A DNA stretch of 37,273 nucleotides from Psychromicrobium xiongbiense (GTDB lineage: Bacteria; Actinomycetota; Actinomycetes; Actinomycetales; Micrococcaceae). Numbering within the stretch: the first letter of the stretch is position 1; each line of letters starts with the position of its first letter. Where the stretch lies: the NCBI RefSeq assembly GCF_030271165.1, contig NZ_JASSZH010000047.1, positions 1-37,273 on the forward strand, given 5' to 3'. Below the pieces are notes generated by a model, which saw nothing but the letters and a program-made list of their open reading frames with translations, had not been told where the DNA came from and ran no database searches. Made by a program: the position numbers and the translations under genes. Positions 16,775 to 25,628 of the stretch are shown in pieces.

Positions 16775-18093
16775 GTCTGCGATTCTGCATCAAAAATGAC
16801 AATTTCCTGAATCAACTCTGATGACTGAGAATGAAAAATTCGGTTTAGGCGGGCAACGTACTGAGCGACGCTTGATTGTCTGAGGCTCAGGCTTTCGGCT
16901 ACGGCAGAAGAAGTCAATCCACTCTTTGAACTGTACAGAATTTCGAATAGTTCGCCCATCCGGGGCGACAGCTTGACTTCCGCGTTTTGGCCACCCACCT
17001 CAAGTGTGACGCGCGACCTCTCCGCACTCTTTACAACGAGCATTAGGTCGACCTGCAATGGAATCGGAGGCGACGCGTGGGCGGATGCTCTCCAGAGGGA
17101 GTCGTAGGCTCGCATTGCATGGAAGGCCATACGCACCGTCAACGAGCCGTCCGGTTCCAGCCACGATCCGCTACTTGGAGACCACCTTCGATCCAGGTAC
17201 CGCCATGCCTGATCGAGGGCTCTGCTATGAGGATCAACTCCGCCGATACACACTGCCGCGAGTCCGAGTGAATACGCCGGGTGCTGCCATACCGTACCGG
17301 GGACGTCGGGGTCTCCTTCGGTGTAGGTTTCCCATCGGCTATGGATCTTGGCTAGACGGATCGCGCTCTCTTCGCATTTGCGTCTAAGTTGGTCGGCTTC
17401 AGTCGTCCTTCCCGCCAGGCTGAGTGCGTCGCTAGCGGCGCGAAGGGCCATAATGGCTAGCGATGTCTTGCTTGGGCTCGCACCGCCAGTCTGAAATGTC
17501 GCGGGCGGCCACAATAAGTCAACACGACGATGCTTCAGTAGTCCATGAACCCCATGGACTATGAGATCCATGGCATCAGGTACGACGGATTGGTTCGAGT
17601 AGAACGGATAGAAGGATCGCATTCTCTGATATACCGAAGATACTGCCATCACTACTCCGGCAGTCTGATTCAGCGAAGAATCATGCATTCCTAACACTTC
17701 AGGCCATCCGTCGCGGGTCTTAGCCCTTGCGAGCCAATCGATCGACCACTGGACTGTTTCAGCCACTTCGGTTTCGGGCCAAACCCCTTCATAGTCTGCC
17801 AGCCCGCTAAGTGTGAACGCGAGAAACCGAATATTCTCGCCTCGACCACCGTTTTGGCGAAGCCGTGTGTGCAACTGAACGTTTTGGCAAAGATACCGGA
17901 TCCCGGCCAGTGTTGTCTCGCTTAGCGGAACCTCGGCCTTGGCGAAAACATAGAGGGCCTCAGCGGTGTTTACGAGAGACGGAGCCTGTCGAAGCGTCAG
18001 TCCCCACCCGCCGCTTCTGTCTTGTCCGGTGCGCAACACCTCGCAGGCCCGACGGGCTCTCTCCAAATGAGAAGAACGAACGAGTGGCCCCAA
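16753..18093 (-). CDS. Alpha/alpha-toroid protein with C-terminal winged helix
   Basis: 446 residues. The first 340 or so show repeated helix pairs and aromatic-Gly turns like the prenyltransferase/squalene-cyclase toroid fold (RSGGWGLTL, NTAEALYVFAKA, ARAKTRDGWPEV, SGSWLEPDGSL). The cyclase catalytic DxDD motif is not seen. Residues about 355-446 resemble an OmpR-type winged helix (VKLSPRMGELFEILY, VAQYVARLNRIF, ending YRLTSG). A sensor-regulator or effector-adaptor role is possible. TTG 18093 is the start because GGAGG lies 5 nt before it. It is convergent with the Nudix gene, and the combination is not a system I can name. Confidence 0.6.
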   Translation of the reverse strand: MGPLVRSSHLERARRACEVLRTGQDRSGGWGLTLRQAPSLVNTAEALYVFAKAEVPLSETTLAGIRYLCQNVQLHTRLRQNGGRGENIRFLAFTLSGLADYEGVWPETEVAETVQWSIDWLARAKTRDGWPEVLGMHDSSLNQTAGVVMAVSSVYQRMRSFYPFYSNQSVVPDAMDLIVHGVHGLLKHRRVDLLWPPATFQTGGASPSKTSLAIMALRAASDALSLAGRTTEADQLRRKCEESAIRLAKIHSRWETYTEGDPDVPGTVWQHPAYSLGLAAVCIGGVDPHSRALDQAWRYLDRRWSPSSGSWLEPDGSLTVRMAFHAMRAYDSLWRASAHASPPIPLQVDLMLVVKSAERSRVTLEVGGQNAEVKLSPRMGELFEILYSSKSGLTSSAVAESLSLRQSSVAQYVARLNRIFHSQSSELIQEIVIFDAESQTYRLTSG

Positions 18094-18211
18094 CTTCGCC
18101 TCCTAAGAAACTGGATGTCTCACCGAACTTACACGTTTCGCGTCATCCCACCAACGCCTCATTAAGACTCTGCAATCGGGGCGGGGACAGTCAGCAACTC
18201 GGTGCCATTCC

Positions 18212-18898
18212 TCATTGTCCGCTGAGGTGATTTTTCGCTCTGCTCCCCAGCAATCCCGCAACCCGCTCAGCAAGTACCACCGCGGTTCCGGCATAGACGG
18301 CCAAAGCTGTGTAGCTAATAGTCATCTTCACCTCGCTCTCCCTTGCCTCGGCGTCATGCCCAACGGTCTCGAGGCCATGCGCTGCGAGACTTGCCCACAT
18401 TTTTCCATGAGCCAAGCCGCTGCAGACCTGCCAGGTCCCTTTGATCAGCATTTCCTTGAGATCGGGATGCTCCTCAAGCTCGTCAAGCATCCGCGTTGTC
18501 GATTCAATCCGCCCGATATTGCTGATTTCGGCCGCGGATGCAATTGCATCAATCCCCGCGGTTCGCGCGGCGAACCAGTCTGCAGGCCCTTGGCCAAGGC
18601 TGTCCCTGGCCTGCTTCGACTTATGTGCCTCGTCTTTCTCTATCTGGAGTCTGCGCCTGAGTCGATCTTCTCTACGATTGGGGTTCAAGAGCCAGAACGC
18701 TAGGACTGAGCAGTCGAGGGAATTTCGGATCAGGGCATAGGGGCCGAACGGTCGGGCTGAAACGCTGATAGCGTTCTGGCCGGTTTCTGTCACGATCAGG
18801 CTTCTCAGAGATGCGAGCGACCCAAGCGAGATGGCCAATTGCTGCCGAACGCAGTGCGAGACCTTGATCCAGCCAAGCTTCGCGTCGTCTCCAGCCAA
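18212..18898 (-). CDS. Uncharacterised all-helical protein
   Basis: About 228 residues, helical throughout. Segments such as RNSLDCSVLAFWLLNPNRRE and CSGLAHGKMWA resemble conserved pieces of poorly characterised actinobacterial proteins with a HEPN-like helical look; I do not assign a function. A hydrophobic C-terminal helix (ISYTALAVYAGTAVVLAERV) may be membrane-associated. The furthest start is TTG 18898 without a clear ribosome-binding site, so the true start is uncertain. It precedes the toroid gene on the same strand with a 118-nt gap. Confidence 0.55.
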   Translation of the reverse strand: MAGDDAKLGWIKVSHCVRQQLAISLGSLASLRSLIVTETGQNAISVSARPFGPYALIRNSLDCSVLAFWLLNPNRREDRLRRRLQIEKDEAHKSKQARDSLGQGPADWFAARTAGIDAIASAAEISNIGRIESTTRMLDELEEHPDLKEMLIKGTWQVCSGLAHGKMWASLAAHGLETVGHDAEARESEVKMTISYTALAVYAGTAVVLAERVAGLLGSRAKNHLSGQ

Positions 18899-18910
18899 TG
18901 ATGATTTCGG

Positions 18911-19356
18911 ATGGTCCTAACCGACCCCGGTGCGAACAAATTCGCAACAGAGACAGCAAAGGTCCGCACCCTCCTCACCGAGCGGAGAAACCAAGCCGCT
19001 TCGCCAGCGCCCGACCGTGCCCCTGCGCCAAGGCCCCGATCCCGTCAAGTACAACGCCGCCTTACGCCTGATCAGGTCGCAACTTATTGCTAGGTATGTG
19101 GCGGGTGCCGCAGTTTACGAATTGGCCCAGGAGTTTGAATGCAGCCGGACGACCGTCAGCAAGAAACTCAAGGACGGCAGGGGTCGCCCTTCGGCTCGCT
19201 CCCCCGACCAAAAAGCAGATTGACGAGATTGCCAGGCTGTACGTGGCCGGCCTGTCCATGGAACAAACAGGCCAGAAGGTTGGGTTCGATGCGCACACGG
19301 TCCTGAAGTACCTACGGAAACGTGGGATTCAGACGAGGGACGCTCAAGGGCGATGA
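18911..19356 (+). pseudogene. Frameshifted helix-turn-helix protein (recombinase-associated type)
   Basis: Three frames carry consecutive pieces of one HTH protein. Up to about 19080 the frame reads SRQVQRRLTPDQVAT. Then another frame reads LIARYVAGAAVYELAQEFEC and SRTTVSKKLK to about 19170. A third frame then reads VALRLAPPTKKQIDEIARLY through TVLKYLRKRGIQTRD to a stop at 19356. Together they give two tandem HTH units like those of small HTH proteins and resolvase C-termini often found beside actinobacterial serine recombinases. At least two frameshifts mean the gene is dead, or the assembly has errors. No resolvase catalytic domain is present. Confidence 0.75.
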
Positions 19357-19610
19357 CACCAACTCTCCAGACTATTGTTCCAGTCCAAAACCATGGACAA
19401 GGATTCGCCATAGCGCCCGGACCCACAGACTGGGCCGACCAGGAAGTGCTAACTACCGCCTAAGTTCAAGCTCTTACGACGTGGAACCGCCGAACCTCCC
19501 CAAAGCGTTCCTAGCAGCGTCCGCGTGAATCAGCGAAGCCTGTCCACTCCTGTAGATTCTGATGCATACATTCCGAAGCACCGTTCCAGATACTTCGCCG
19601 TGGAGGATCC
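19357..19610. other. Intergenic, probable promoter region of SIR2-HerA
   Basis: 254 nt with no gene I can support. It should hold the promoter of the SIR2 gene; I see no convincing -35/-10 pair. Confidence 0.4.
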
Positions 19611-20921
19611 ATGACTGCCGCTACGTCCGACAAGCCGCTGACCTTCCTCAAGGGAGGAACTCACTATCGAAATGGACAGCCTGAAGCCGCGAGTCGCAAC
19701 CCGTTCGACATTGCCAAAAACGACTTCAACGAAGTCCTCTCATCCAAGAACCTAGCCTTCCTTTTCGGCTCTGGTTGCTCGTCGCACTCTCCGGGATGGG
19801 TTGAACAAGGTATCCCCACGATGGGCCCGCTCGCCCAAGGAATACTCGGCGAGGACAAGGGCGACATCGCAGACAAGTATGGGATCACTGAGGACGTGAG
19901 GAGGGTGTTGGGTGATGACCTGGGAATCGACCTAGCCGATGACGACTACGCATGGAATCTTGAACGCCTCATGGAAGTGCTCTTTGGCTTCCAGTTCGCA
20001 CTTGCGAAAACAAACAACACCAGGCTTTTGGCTACTAAGGGCCCACTCGATAGAGCGATAGAAGCCATAAAGAAGTACGTCTTCGATACATGCTTAGCCG
20101 GGCAGCGAGGTGACCAAGCGAGCTCTGTTCTTGAGTTCTATCAGAATTTTTACCGAAAATTGTCGCAACGATCCCGCTCTCTGCCCCGGCCCACCGTCGC
20201 TACTACAAACTATGATCTCTTCAACGAGATCGCAATGGACCGTATCGGCATCCCCTACCTAAATGGGTTCCTAGGTTCCATCGAGAAGAGATTCAATCCC
20301 GCCTCTTTTCGCTACACGATCGCTCAACGACTCGACATTACGTCCCAGCGGTGGACGTCCCTCGACAATCTGGTCTACTTCCTCAAGCTCCATGGTTCAC
20401 TGAACTGGCATACAGTTGAAACCGGCCTCTTCCCAGTTGCTGAACGACCCCTCAGTGAAAGCGGCGATGGCGAAGCGACACTTATCTACCCGACCCCGGC
20501 CAAGCAGAACGCGAGTTTCGCAGCTCCGTACTCTGACATGTTTCGGGAGTTTCAGACCAGAGTAGTTCAGGAGCAGAGTGCGCTTGTGACGATTGGCTAC
20601 GGATTCGGGGATGAGCACGTCAACAACATCATCTTCCAGGCCCTAACCATCCCTACCTTCCGACTGGTCGTGTTCGCCAAACCCGAACTCGGAACGGAGG
20701 TTTCTAATAGGTATGTCAAGACACTTCAAGACCTAAACGATCCCCGCGTTTGGATTATCGGGACAGAGGATCCAAACGCCAGTTGGAAGGCCCACTACTT
20801 TAAAGAGTTCGTGGAAGATATGATGCCTTCGGGAAGCAACGATCCCGCCGAGAACGCCATCGGCAACGTCATGGATGTTTTTTCATTCCTCAAGAAGGGA
20901 AATGAAGATGGCGACAAGTGA
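19611..20921 (+). CDS. SIR2-domain NADase-type defence effector
   Basis: 436 residues with a SIR2-like Rossmann domain. NAD-site motifs are visible: FLFGSGCSSHS near residue 51, TTNYD with Asn200, the catalytic KLHGSLNWH with His261, and GYGFGDEHVN near 330. In defence systems such domains hydrolyse NAD+ when infection is sensed, which stops phage growth. GGAGG lies 4 nt before the ATG. The last 14 nt overlap the HerA gene, so the two are translationally coupled. SIR2 next to a HerA ATPase is a described antiphage pair; activity here is inferred from intact motifs. Confidence 0.9.
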   Translation: MTAATSDKPLTFLKGGTHYRNGQPEAASRNPFDIAKNDFNEVLSSKNLAFLFGSGCSSHSPGWVEQGIPTMGPLAQGILGEDKGDIADKYGITEDVRRVLGDDLGIDLADDDYAWNLERLMEVLFGFQFALAKTNNTRLLATKGPLDRAIEAIKKYVFDTCLAGQRGDQASSVLEFYQNFYRKLSQRSRSLPRPTVATTNYDLFNEIAMDRIGIPYLNGFLGSIEKRFNPASFRYTIAQRLDITSQRWTSLDNLVYFLKLHGSLNWHTVETGLFPVAERPLSESGDGEATLIYPTPAKQNASFAAPYSDMFREFQTRVVQEQSALVTIGYGFGDEHVNNIIFQALTIPTFRLVVFAKPELGTEVSNRYVKTLQDLNDPRVWIIGTEDPNASWKAHYFKEFVEDMMPSGSNDPAENAIGNVMDVFSFLKKGNEDGDK

Positions 20922-22905
20922 CGCCCGGCGTCGACGGCTTGGGACCATCGTGGACGTGAGTGCGGAGCGGTTTCGTGTTGAAATGACAGAGACTGCCGAT
21001 GGTTACACCCTTGTTGGCTTCGATGGCCAGCACTACGTGGCTCGCATCGGCTCCCTTGTGTTGATCCCGCTAACAAACGCGTATGTCGTCGCTGAGGTTA
21101 CAGGACTTCAGGAACGTCCGGATTCCTCGTCTGTCTCGAGCGCTTCCAGGTCGTTGGAAGACATTACCCAGGCGTCATCTCGCCAGTTGTCGCTGGCGCC
21201 TCTCGGCACCCTCCCATTTGACGAATCAGGCAACTTCTCCTTCGGCGTCTCGGAGTTCCCGCCTTTGTACGGGGACGTTCTCCATGTCGAGAACCGGGAC
21301 CTCGATAGAATCCTTAACGTTGCCCACCAGGAAGTATCGATACCCGGGTCAAACGCTACGAAGCTCAACAGTCTCACTGTTGGCACGTCGGTTGTCTTCA
21401 ATGACTACGAAGTAAAGGTCCGCATCAACGACTTTTTCGGTGCGCACTCCGCGATCCTCGGAAACACAGGCAGCGGTAAGTCGTGCACGATTGCGAGCCT
21501 CCTTCAGACCGCTCTTGGAAAGGAATCCCACGCTCCCGCTGGGGGCGGCACCTTTATCCTCTTCGACACGAACGGTGAGTATCGGAGAGCTGTCTCGCAG
21601 CTGACTGCACCGATACAACGGATCTATGCACGTATCATGCATTCACAAGCCGCAACTCCTGATCCCGCCACTCCATACGACGAGCGTGAGGAGATGGTGA
21701 AGTTTCGCCTCCCCCACTGGCTGCTCACACTCGAAGAATGGGAGCTGCTCCTCCAGGCGAGCGACAAGGTGCAACGGCCAGTGTTGCGCAATGCACTTGG
21801 ACTTACATCCCTCTTTGCCAATGCCCGGCCGGGCCCCCTTCCAGAGATCCGAAATCATATCCTGGCCTCTTGTATCCTTCAGCTTCTCTTCGACAGCGAG
21901 AACGACACCTCCTCAAAGTCGAGGATTCGAGGGCTTCTGAACGTTTACGAGTCGCCCGAGATTTCTAAGGATACAATCTCCGCCAAACTAGGGATTTCCT
22001 ATGGAAAATATGATGAACGAAACCTTGCATCACTCGAGGTATTGCTAAAAGGCGTACTGCTGCCAAACTGCGAGATTCCGGCGTATCTAAATCAGCCTTT
22101 CAGGTTTGACGATCTTCAAACCGCCCTCGAAATGGCAATCCTGTATGAAGAGAGTCACGGCAATAGACGTGTTCGCGATTACTGTTCAACCCTACTGACC
22201 AGAGTCAAGTCACTCCAGAGTCGTGATGAATTTGAGTTCATGCGGCTGGAACCCCCATCTGGCAACAGCCAAGCGTTGGTGTCTCCTGATCGATTTGTTG
22301 ATTCGCTGCTTGGGATCAAACACCTGCGAGATGAAAAGAAGAAGTATGGCCAGGTGTTCGTCCTCGATCTCAGCACTGTTGAAGATGAGGTAGTAGAGGT
22401 CGTTTCGTCGGTGGTGACTAGACTAGTCTTCGACCGGCTCCGTCGGAGCACGACACGAAATGCCTACCCAGTAAGTCTTATACTCGAAGAGGCTCACAGG
22501 TATGTTGCACGCCTGCCCGCAACGGCGAGCACACTGGATGCGAAGAAGATTTTTGAACGCGTGGCCAAAGAAGGTCGGAAATATGGACTTTTCCTCATTC
22601 TTTCATCTCAGCGGCCGAGCGAGCTCTCGGGCACCGTTTTGTCTCAATGCTCTAATTATGTAATTCACCGCATCCAAAACCCGGAAGACCTTCAACACAT
22701 ACGGCGAATGACCCCATTCATCTCAGAGTCCGTGCTGAACCGGTTAACATCGCTACCAAAGCAACATGCTCTGGTATTTGGAACTTCAGTCAGCATTCCG
22801 ACAACCTTTAGAGTTAGAACTGCCGACCCGCTCCCACATAGCGATGATTCTGACGTAAGTCAGTACTGGTATCGAACACCCGAGGAGGTGACGCCCCTAC
22901 CATGA
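20908..22905 (+). CDS. herA: HerA-family hexameric ATPase, partner of SIR2
   Basis: 665 residues from ATG 20908 (frame open to 20875; GAAGGG is 8 nt upstream of 20908). The N-terminal HAS-barrel-like strand region (about 1-65) is followed by the DUF87/HerA ATPase. Walker A is GNTGSGKS near residue 185, Walker B SLILEEAH near 525, and arginine-bearing segments are RKYGLFLILSSQRPSEL and IHRIQNPEDLQHIRR. HerA forms a hexameric motor; in SIR2-HerA it assembles with SIR2 into one complex that is needed for defence. All ATPase motifs are intact. Confidence 0.9.
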   Translation: MATSDARRRRLGTIVDVSAERFRVEMTETADGYTLVGFDGQHYVARIGSLVLIPLTNAYVVAEVTGLQERPDSSSVSSASRSLEDITQASSRQLSLAPLGTLPFDESGNFSFGVSEFPPLYGDVLHVENRDLDRILNVAHQEVSIPGSNATKLNSLTVGTSVVFNDYEVKVRINDFFGAHSAILGNTGSGKSCTIASLLQTALGKESHAPAGGGTFILFDTNGEYRRAVSQLTAPIQRIYARIMHSQAATPDPATPYDEREEMVKFRLPHWLLTLEEWELLLQASDKVQRPVLRNALGLTSLFANARPGPLPEIRNHILASCILQLLFDSENDTSSKSRIRGLLNVYESPEISKDTISAKLGISYGKYDERNLASLEVLLKGVLLPNCEIPAYLNQPFRFDDLQTALEMAILYEESHGNRRVRDYCSTLLTRVKSLQSRDEFEFMRLEPPSGNSQALVSPDRFVDSLLGIKHLRDEKKKYGQVFVLDLSTVEDEVVEVVSSVVTRLVFDRLRRSTTRNAYPVSLILEEAHRYVARLPATASTLDAKKIFERVAKEGRKYGLFLILSSQRPSELSGTVLSQCSNYVIHRIQNPEDLQHIRRMTPFISESVLNRLTSLPKQHALVFGTSVSIPTTFRVRTADPLPHSDDSDVSQYWYRTPEEVTPLP

Positions 22906-23145
22906 ATTTTGCTCGAATCTAGGAAACAACTCCTATCACCGGATATAGCTCGACCATACTCAAGGCGAATGCCCGATGCGGACTAGTCGGGTAGGTTCGA
23001 GCTGAAGGGTCATATTGAGGGGCTCTAACTGTTAGGTCCGTATCGATGCGGATGACGTTTTAGCACCAAGCATCCAGCCAATCAGCTAATTCGTGCATGC
23101 GACATTGGGATCAAAACTACGAGTCTCGCGTCACAAGCGAACTAA
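22906..23145. other. Convergent intergenic gap
   Basis: 240 nt between convergent genes. It is A/T-richer than the surroundings and has no open frame of note, tRNA or clear terminator hairpin. Confidence 0.4.
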
Positions 23146-24006
23146 TTATCTATGTATCAGCCCATCGAACACGGCGTGACGGAACTGGTTGGGCCAAGCA
23201 AGCAAGTCAGGCACCTTGTTCCCCGCGATCTCGACAAAGAATGTGTAGAGGATAAGGACGAGAAGTGCAACTCCCACCCAGAGCACGATCTGTCGGACAA
23301 TTTGCGTCCAAAGTATGCTTAAGGTTCGCTTGTGCTCACCGATGGTTTTTTCCAGGCGGTCGTTGTCGATGGTTTTATGGAGAAGCGCTGAGCTATTCTT
23401 GACCAAGCCGCTGCGAAGCCGGCTGGCGTAGCTCCGCTCATCCGCTTGGGTTTCTGCTTCTACGAGACGAGGGGCTATCTGGATTGTCTCGATCTGCCGA
23501 CGTGCCTCTGCGTCCCGAAGTCGGACCTGAGCCTCAACCAGCCGCTGTTCGGCAGCAACTCTGAAGTCTTCTTCTTCAAGGAGACGTCGGCGCAGATACA
23601 CGTCGCGTGCTTCCTGGACCGCTTGAAGCTCCCGTTCGACCTTCTCGAGCGCGACCTTGGTCTGGGTGGGAATCAACCTCCCGGCGCGATAGGAATCCAG
23701 CACCAACTCATGAAGTTTCACCATTCCGTCGACACTGTGGATCGGCACTTTGCTGTATCTCCGAAACAGCGCATCCAAGTCGTCTAGAGCATCCTCCTGG
23801 TTCTTCGGTAGCCGTTCCTCGGTTGTGAGTCGTTCACTGAAGGTACGCGCAGATTGATTCGCTGTCGGGTCGCCCAGACGGTCGGATGCCGACCGGGCGA
23901 CGTACCGCAGTGCAACCAACCCGTGCGGATTCGCCAACGCTCTTTGGAACTCCTTGCTGGAGATCAGATCCGTTCCCTGTCGATTTGTGGGCTGTTCCTC
24001 ACTCAA
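23146..24006 (-). CDS. Coiled-coil membrane protein, partner of nuclease
   Basis: 286 residues from a TTG at 24006 that begins 1 nt after the nuclease stop, with GGAGG about 9 nt upstream. An ATG at 24057 would instead overlap the nuclease by 50 nt and has a poor site. The middle (about 100-220) is a long charged coiled coil (LEKVERELQAVQEARDVYLR, EEDFRVAAEQRLVEAQVRLR). One strong transmembrane helix near the C-terminus (about 235-259, IVLWVGVALLVLILYTFFVE) is followed by a short tail. No enzyme motif is seen. Tight coupling to a PD-(D/E)XK nuclease suggests a membrane-anchored sensor or effector of a two-gene defence system; this is inference. Confidence 0.65.
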   Translation of the reverse strand: MSEEQPTNRQGTDLISSKEFQRALANPHGLVALRYVARSASDRLGDPTANQSARTFSERLTTEERLPKNQEDALDDLDALFRRYSKVPIHSVDGMVKLHELVLDSYRAGRLIPTQTKVALEKVERELQAVQEARDVYLRRRLLEEEDFRVAAEQRLVEAQVRLRDAEARRQIETIQIAPRLVEAETQADERSYASRLRSGLVKNSSALLHKTIDNDRLEKTIGEHKRTLSILWTQIVRQIVLWVGVALLVLILYTFFVEIAGNKVPDLLAWPNQFRHAVFDGLIHR

Positions 24007-24007
24007 T

Positions 24008-24925
24008 TCAATCCACCTCCCAGGCGGAAAGATATACCTCTCCTGTGTGGGCAGCATGCTGCCGCTTCCGCGTGATCATCGCGGGTAGTGCGAGTCGTTC
24101 GTCCAGAATCGCCATCAAGTCCCTTCCATCCATCAAAATGACCTTGGATCGATCCTGACCGTTGAGCTTCTCCACAGCGGTGGGCTGGAACCCATTCATC
24201 GAGAGGAACAGTCCCAAGGTGTTGTCCAGCTTCCCTTCCACCTTCGCTTTGAAGACGCTGATGTCGGCGAGTGGCGTGAGCGCCGCTCGCCATTTTGCCT
24301 CAATCAGATAGTCAGTGCCTTCGAGAGTGAAAGCCCCGTCGATCTGTTCGCCCTCTATGCGGAAGCCTCCACGGGCATCGATTTCAAAAAGGTGAAATAA
24401 CCTTGGCAGAAATTTCTCTAACTCATACCCACGTTTTTGAGACTCAAGACCGTGGAGAGACCCGAACCGGGTCCTCAAGTCGATCAGAGCTTCAGAGTGC
24501 TCTCGGCGGCGCTCGGCCATCTTGCGCTGCTGCTCGGCCCTTGCCCAGATCTTCTCCGTCTCAGTCTGCCAATCGCGATACGGTGCAGCCTGAGTTCGAA
24601 AGTTCTCGAGGGCGACTACGGCCTCCGAGTACTTGAAGTCGTCGTCGTCGAGTGCCTTGAGCCAGTTCGGATCGACGATGTCCGAAACCGCCAGGATGAG
24701 GCCGAGAAGCTCGTCAAAATACCTGTGTTGGTCGTTGTAGAGCGCCATGACGAAGTTCGAAGAGAACTCACGCTTGGACAGCGTGCCGTCGATGGCACTG
24801 GTAAGTGCTGGCACCGGCACCGCGCAGATCAAGAATTCCTTGAGGTCGTTCTTATACCAATACAGTTTCGCAAGGGCGTCCTTCAGTGGCTTCAGAAGGG
24901 CGGGCTGTATCTGTTTCGATGCCAT
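24008..24925 (-). CDS. PD-(D/E)XK restriction-type endonuclease
   Basis: 305 residues. The N-terminal 140 are helical, ending in a coiled segment (WARAEQQRKMAERRREHSEA). The C-terminal half carries a restriction-endonuclease fold: GYELEKFLPRLF with Glu168/Glu170, QIDGAF with Asp196, and YLIEAKW with Glu209 and Lys211. This gives the D-(x)n-ExK site of Mrr-like nucleases, which usually cut modified or foreign DNA. No methyltransferase is adjacent. It is the first gene of a pair with the coiled-coil membrane protein. ATG 24925 has no strong ribosome-binding site. Confidence 0.75.
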   Translation of the reverse strand: MASKQIQPALLKPLKDALAKLYWYKNDLKEFLICAVPVPALTSAIDGTLSKREFSSNFVMALYNDQHRYFDELLGLILAVSDIVDPNWLKALDDDDFKYSEAVVALENFRTQAAPYRDWQTETEKIWARAEQQRKMAERRREHSEALIDLRTRFGSLHGLESQKRGYELEKFLPRLFHLFEIDARGGFRIEGEQIDGAFTLEGTDYLIEAKWRAALTPLADISVFKAKVEGKLDNTLGLFLSMNGFQPTAVEKLNGQDRSKVILMDGRDLMAILDERLALPAMITRKRQHAAHTGEVYLSAWEVD

Positions 24926-25093
24926 ATGAGGATCATAGTATCTCCACTCTCCATCGATATGGCTCCTGCCGCTCGAACGAGCGAATCCATCAGTGGTGCG
25001 GTGACTTCCAGGGTTCCGTCAATGACGCAGTCGGCCTCGATCTTTCGTGAGGCGAGGTTCCGTGATTCTGACAGTCTGATCGAAGCCCACTGG

Positions 25094-25160
25094 GACGGCT
25101 TGAATGGTACCCACCTTGCCGACATGCCGGGGGTGATGACGGCTTGAACGGTACCCACCT
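25094..25160. repeat. Paired 23-bp direct repeats, IS21-type end
   Basis: Two copies of a 23-bp sequence containing GACGGCTTGA and GGTACCCACCT start at 25094 and 25138, differing at one base. IS21-family elements carry such short repeated transposase-binding sites at their ends, upstream of istA. The transposase start follows at 25209. Confidence 0.65.
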
Positions 25161-25208
25161 GTGAACGTGGTTCCCATCATGTTGGGAACGGCGTTCGGGA
25201 GGATTGGG

Positions 25209-25286
25209 ATGGAGTCCAGGGTGGAGTTGTTCGCGCAGATCCGGCGAGATGCCCGGGTTGAGGGTGTCTCGATTCGGGAGCAGTGA
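25209..25286 (+). pseudogene. istA: Truncated IS21-family transposase (IstA N-terminus)
   Basis: The frame starts MESRVELFAQIRRDARVEG and stops after 25 codons (SIREQ, then TGA). This is the typical start of IS21 IstA proteins, whose next residues would form the first helix-turn-helix. Everything after that, including istB, is missing. With the repeats just upstream it marks the left end of a decayed insertion sequence. Confidence 0.75.
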
Positions 25287-25628
25287 CAGCGCCGGATCAG
25301 TAAGAGTCTTCCCCGGATTACGTGGGCAAGGGGGTTGCGCCACGACTCCAACATCGCCGAGAGCCATGCACCGAGACCCGATGCATGGCTCGTCTGGGTC
25401 ATGCCCAGTCCATCTGCTTGGGACACCACATCGTCATCAGAGGAATCAACACGGACACAGGAACGTCAACGCAAAGTAAGCCCGAAGACGCTCTTCGAAG
25501 TACATGTGAAATGGTGTGCGGTAACAACTTTTGCCCATTTCATTGGCAGCTTTCGCCGTTCATGCACGCGAAAAGTGCCCCGCCCTCATGAGAGGGCGAG
25601 GCTAGTCGCCTCGCATATAGTTGGCCCC
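25287..25628. other. Non-coding stretch between IS remnant and DUF2971 gene
   Basis: No gene is supported here, though one frame is open into the downstream gene. It holds the inverted repeat at 25361-25391 and a second dyad CGCCCTC-ATGA-GAGGGCG at 25581-25598. A possible -10 box TATAGT at 25616-25621 would place transcription start at the ATG of the next gene. Confidence 0.4.
25361..25391. repeat. 10-bp inverted repeat with 11-nt spacer
   Basis: GAGCCATGCA at 25361-25370 and TGCATGGCTC at 25382-25391 are perfect inverted arms in non-coding sequence between the IS21 remnant and the DUF2971 gene. Function unknown. Confidence 0.6.

Noticed and set aside
19201..19210. CCCCGACCA match to the tRNA-Pro 3' end as attR
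   Set aside because: Only 9 bp and inside a decayed HTH gene; about two such matches are expected by chance in the window.
24437..25147. Plus-strand frame across the nuclease start and into the IS repeats
   Set aside because: Most of it is antisense to the nuclease gene and the rest covers repeats; no ribosome-binding site or family.
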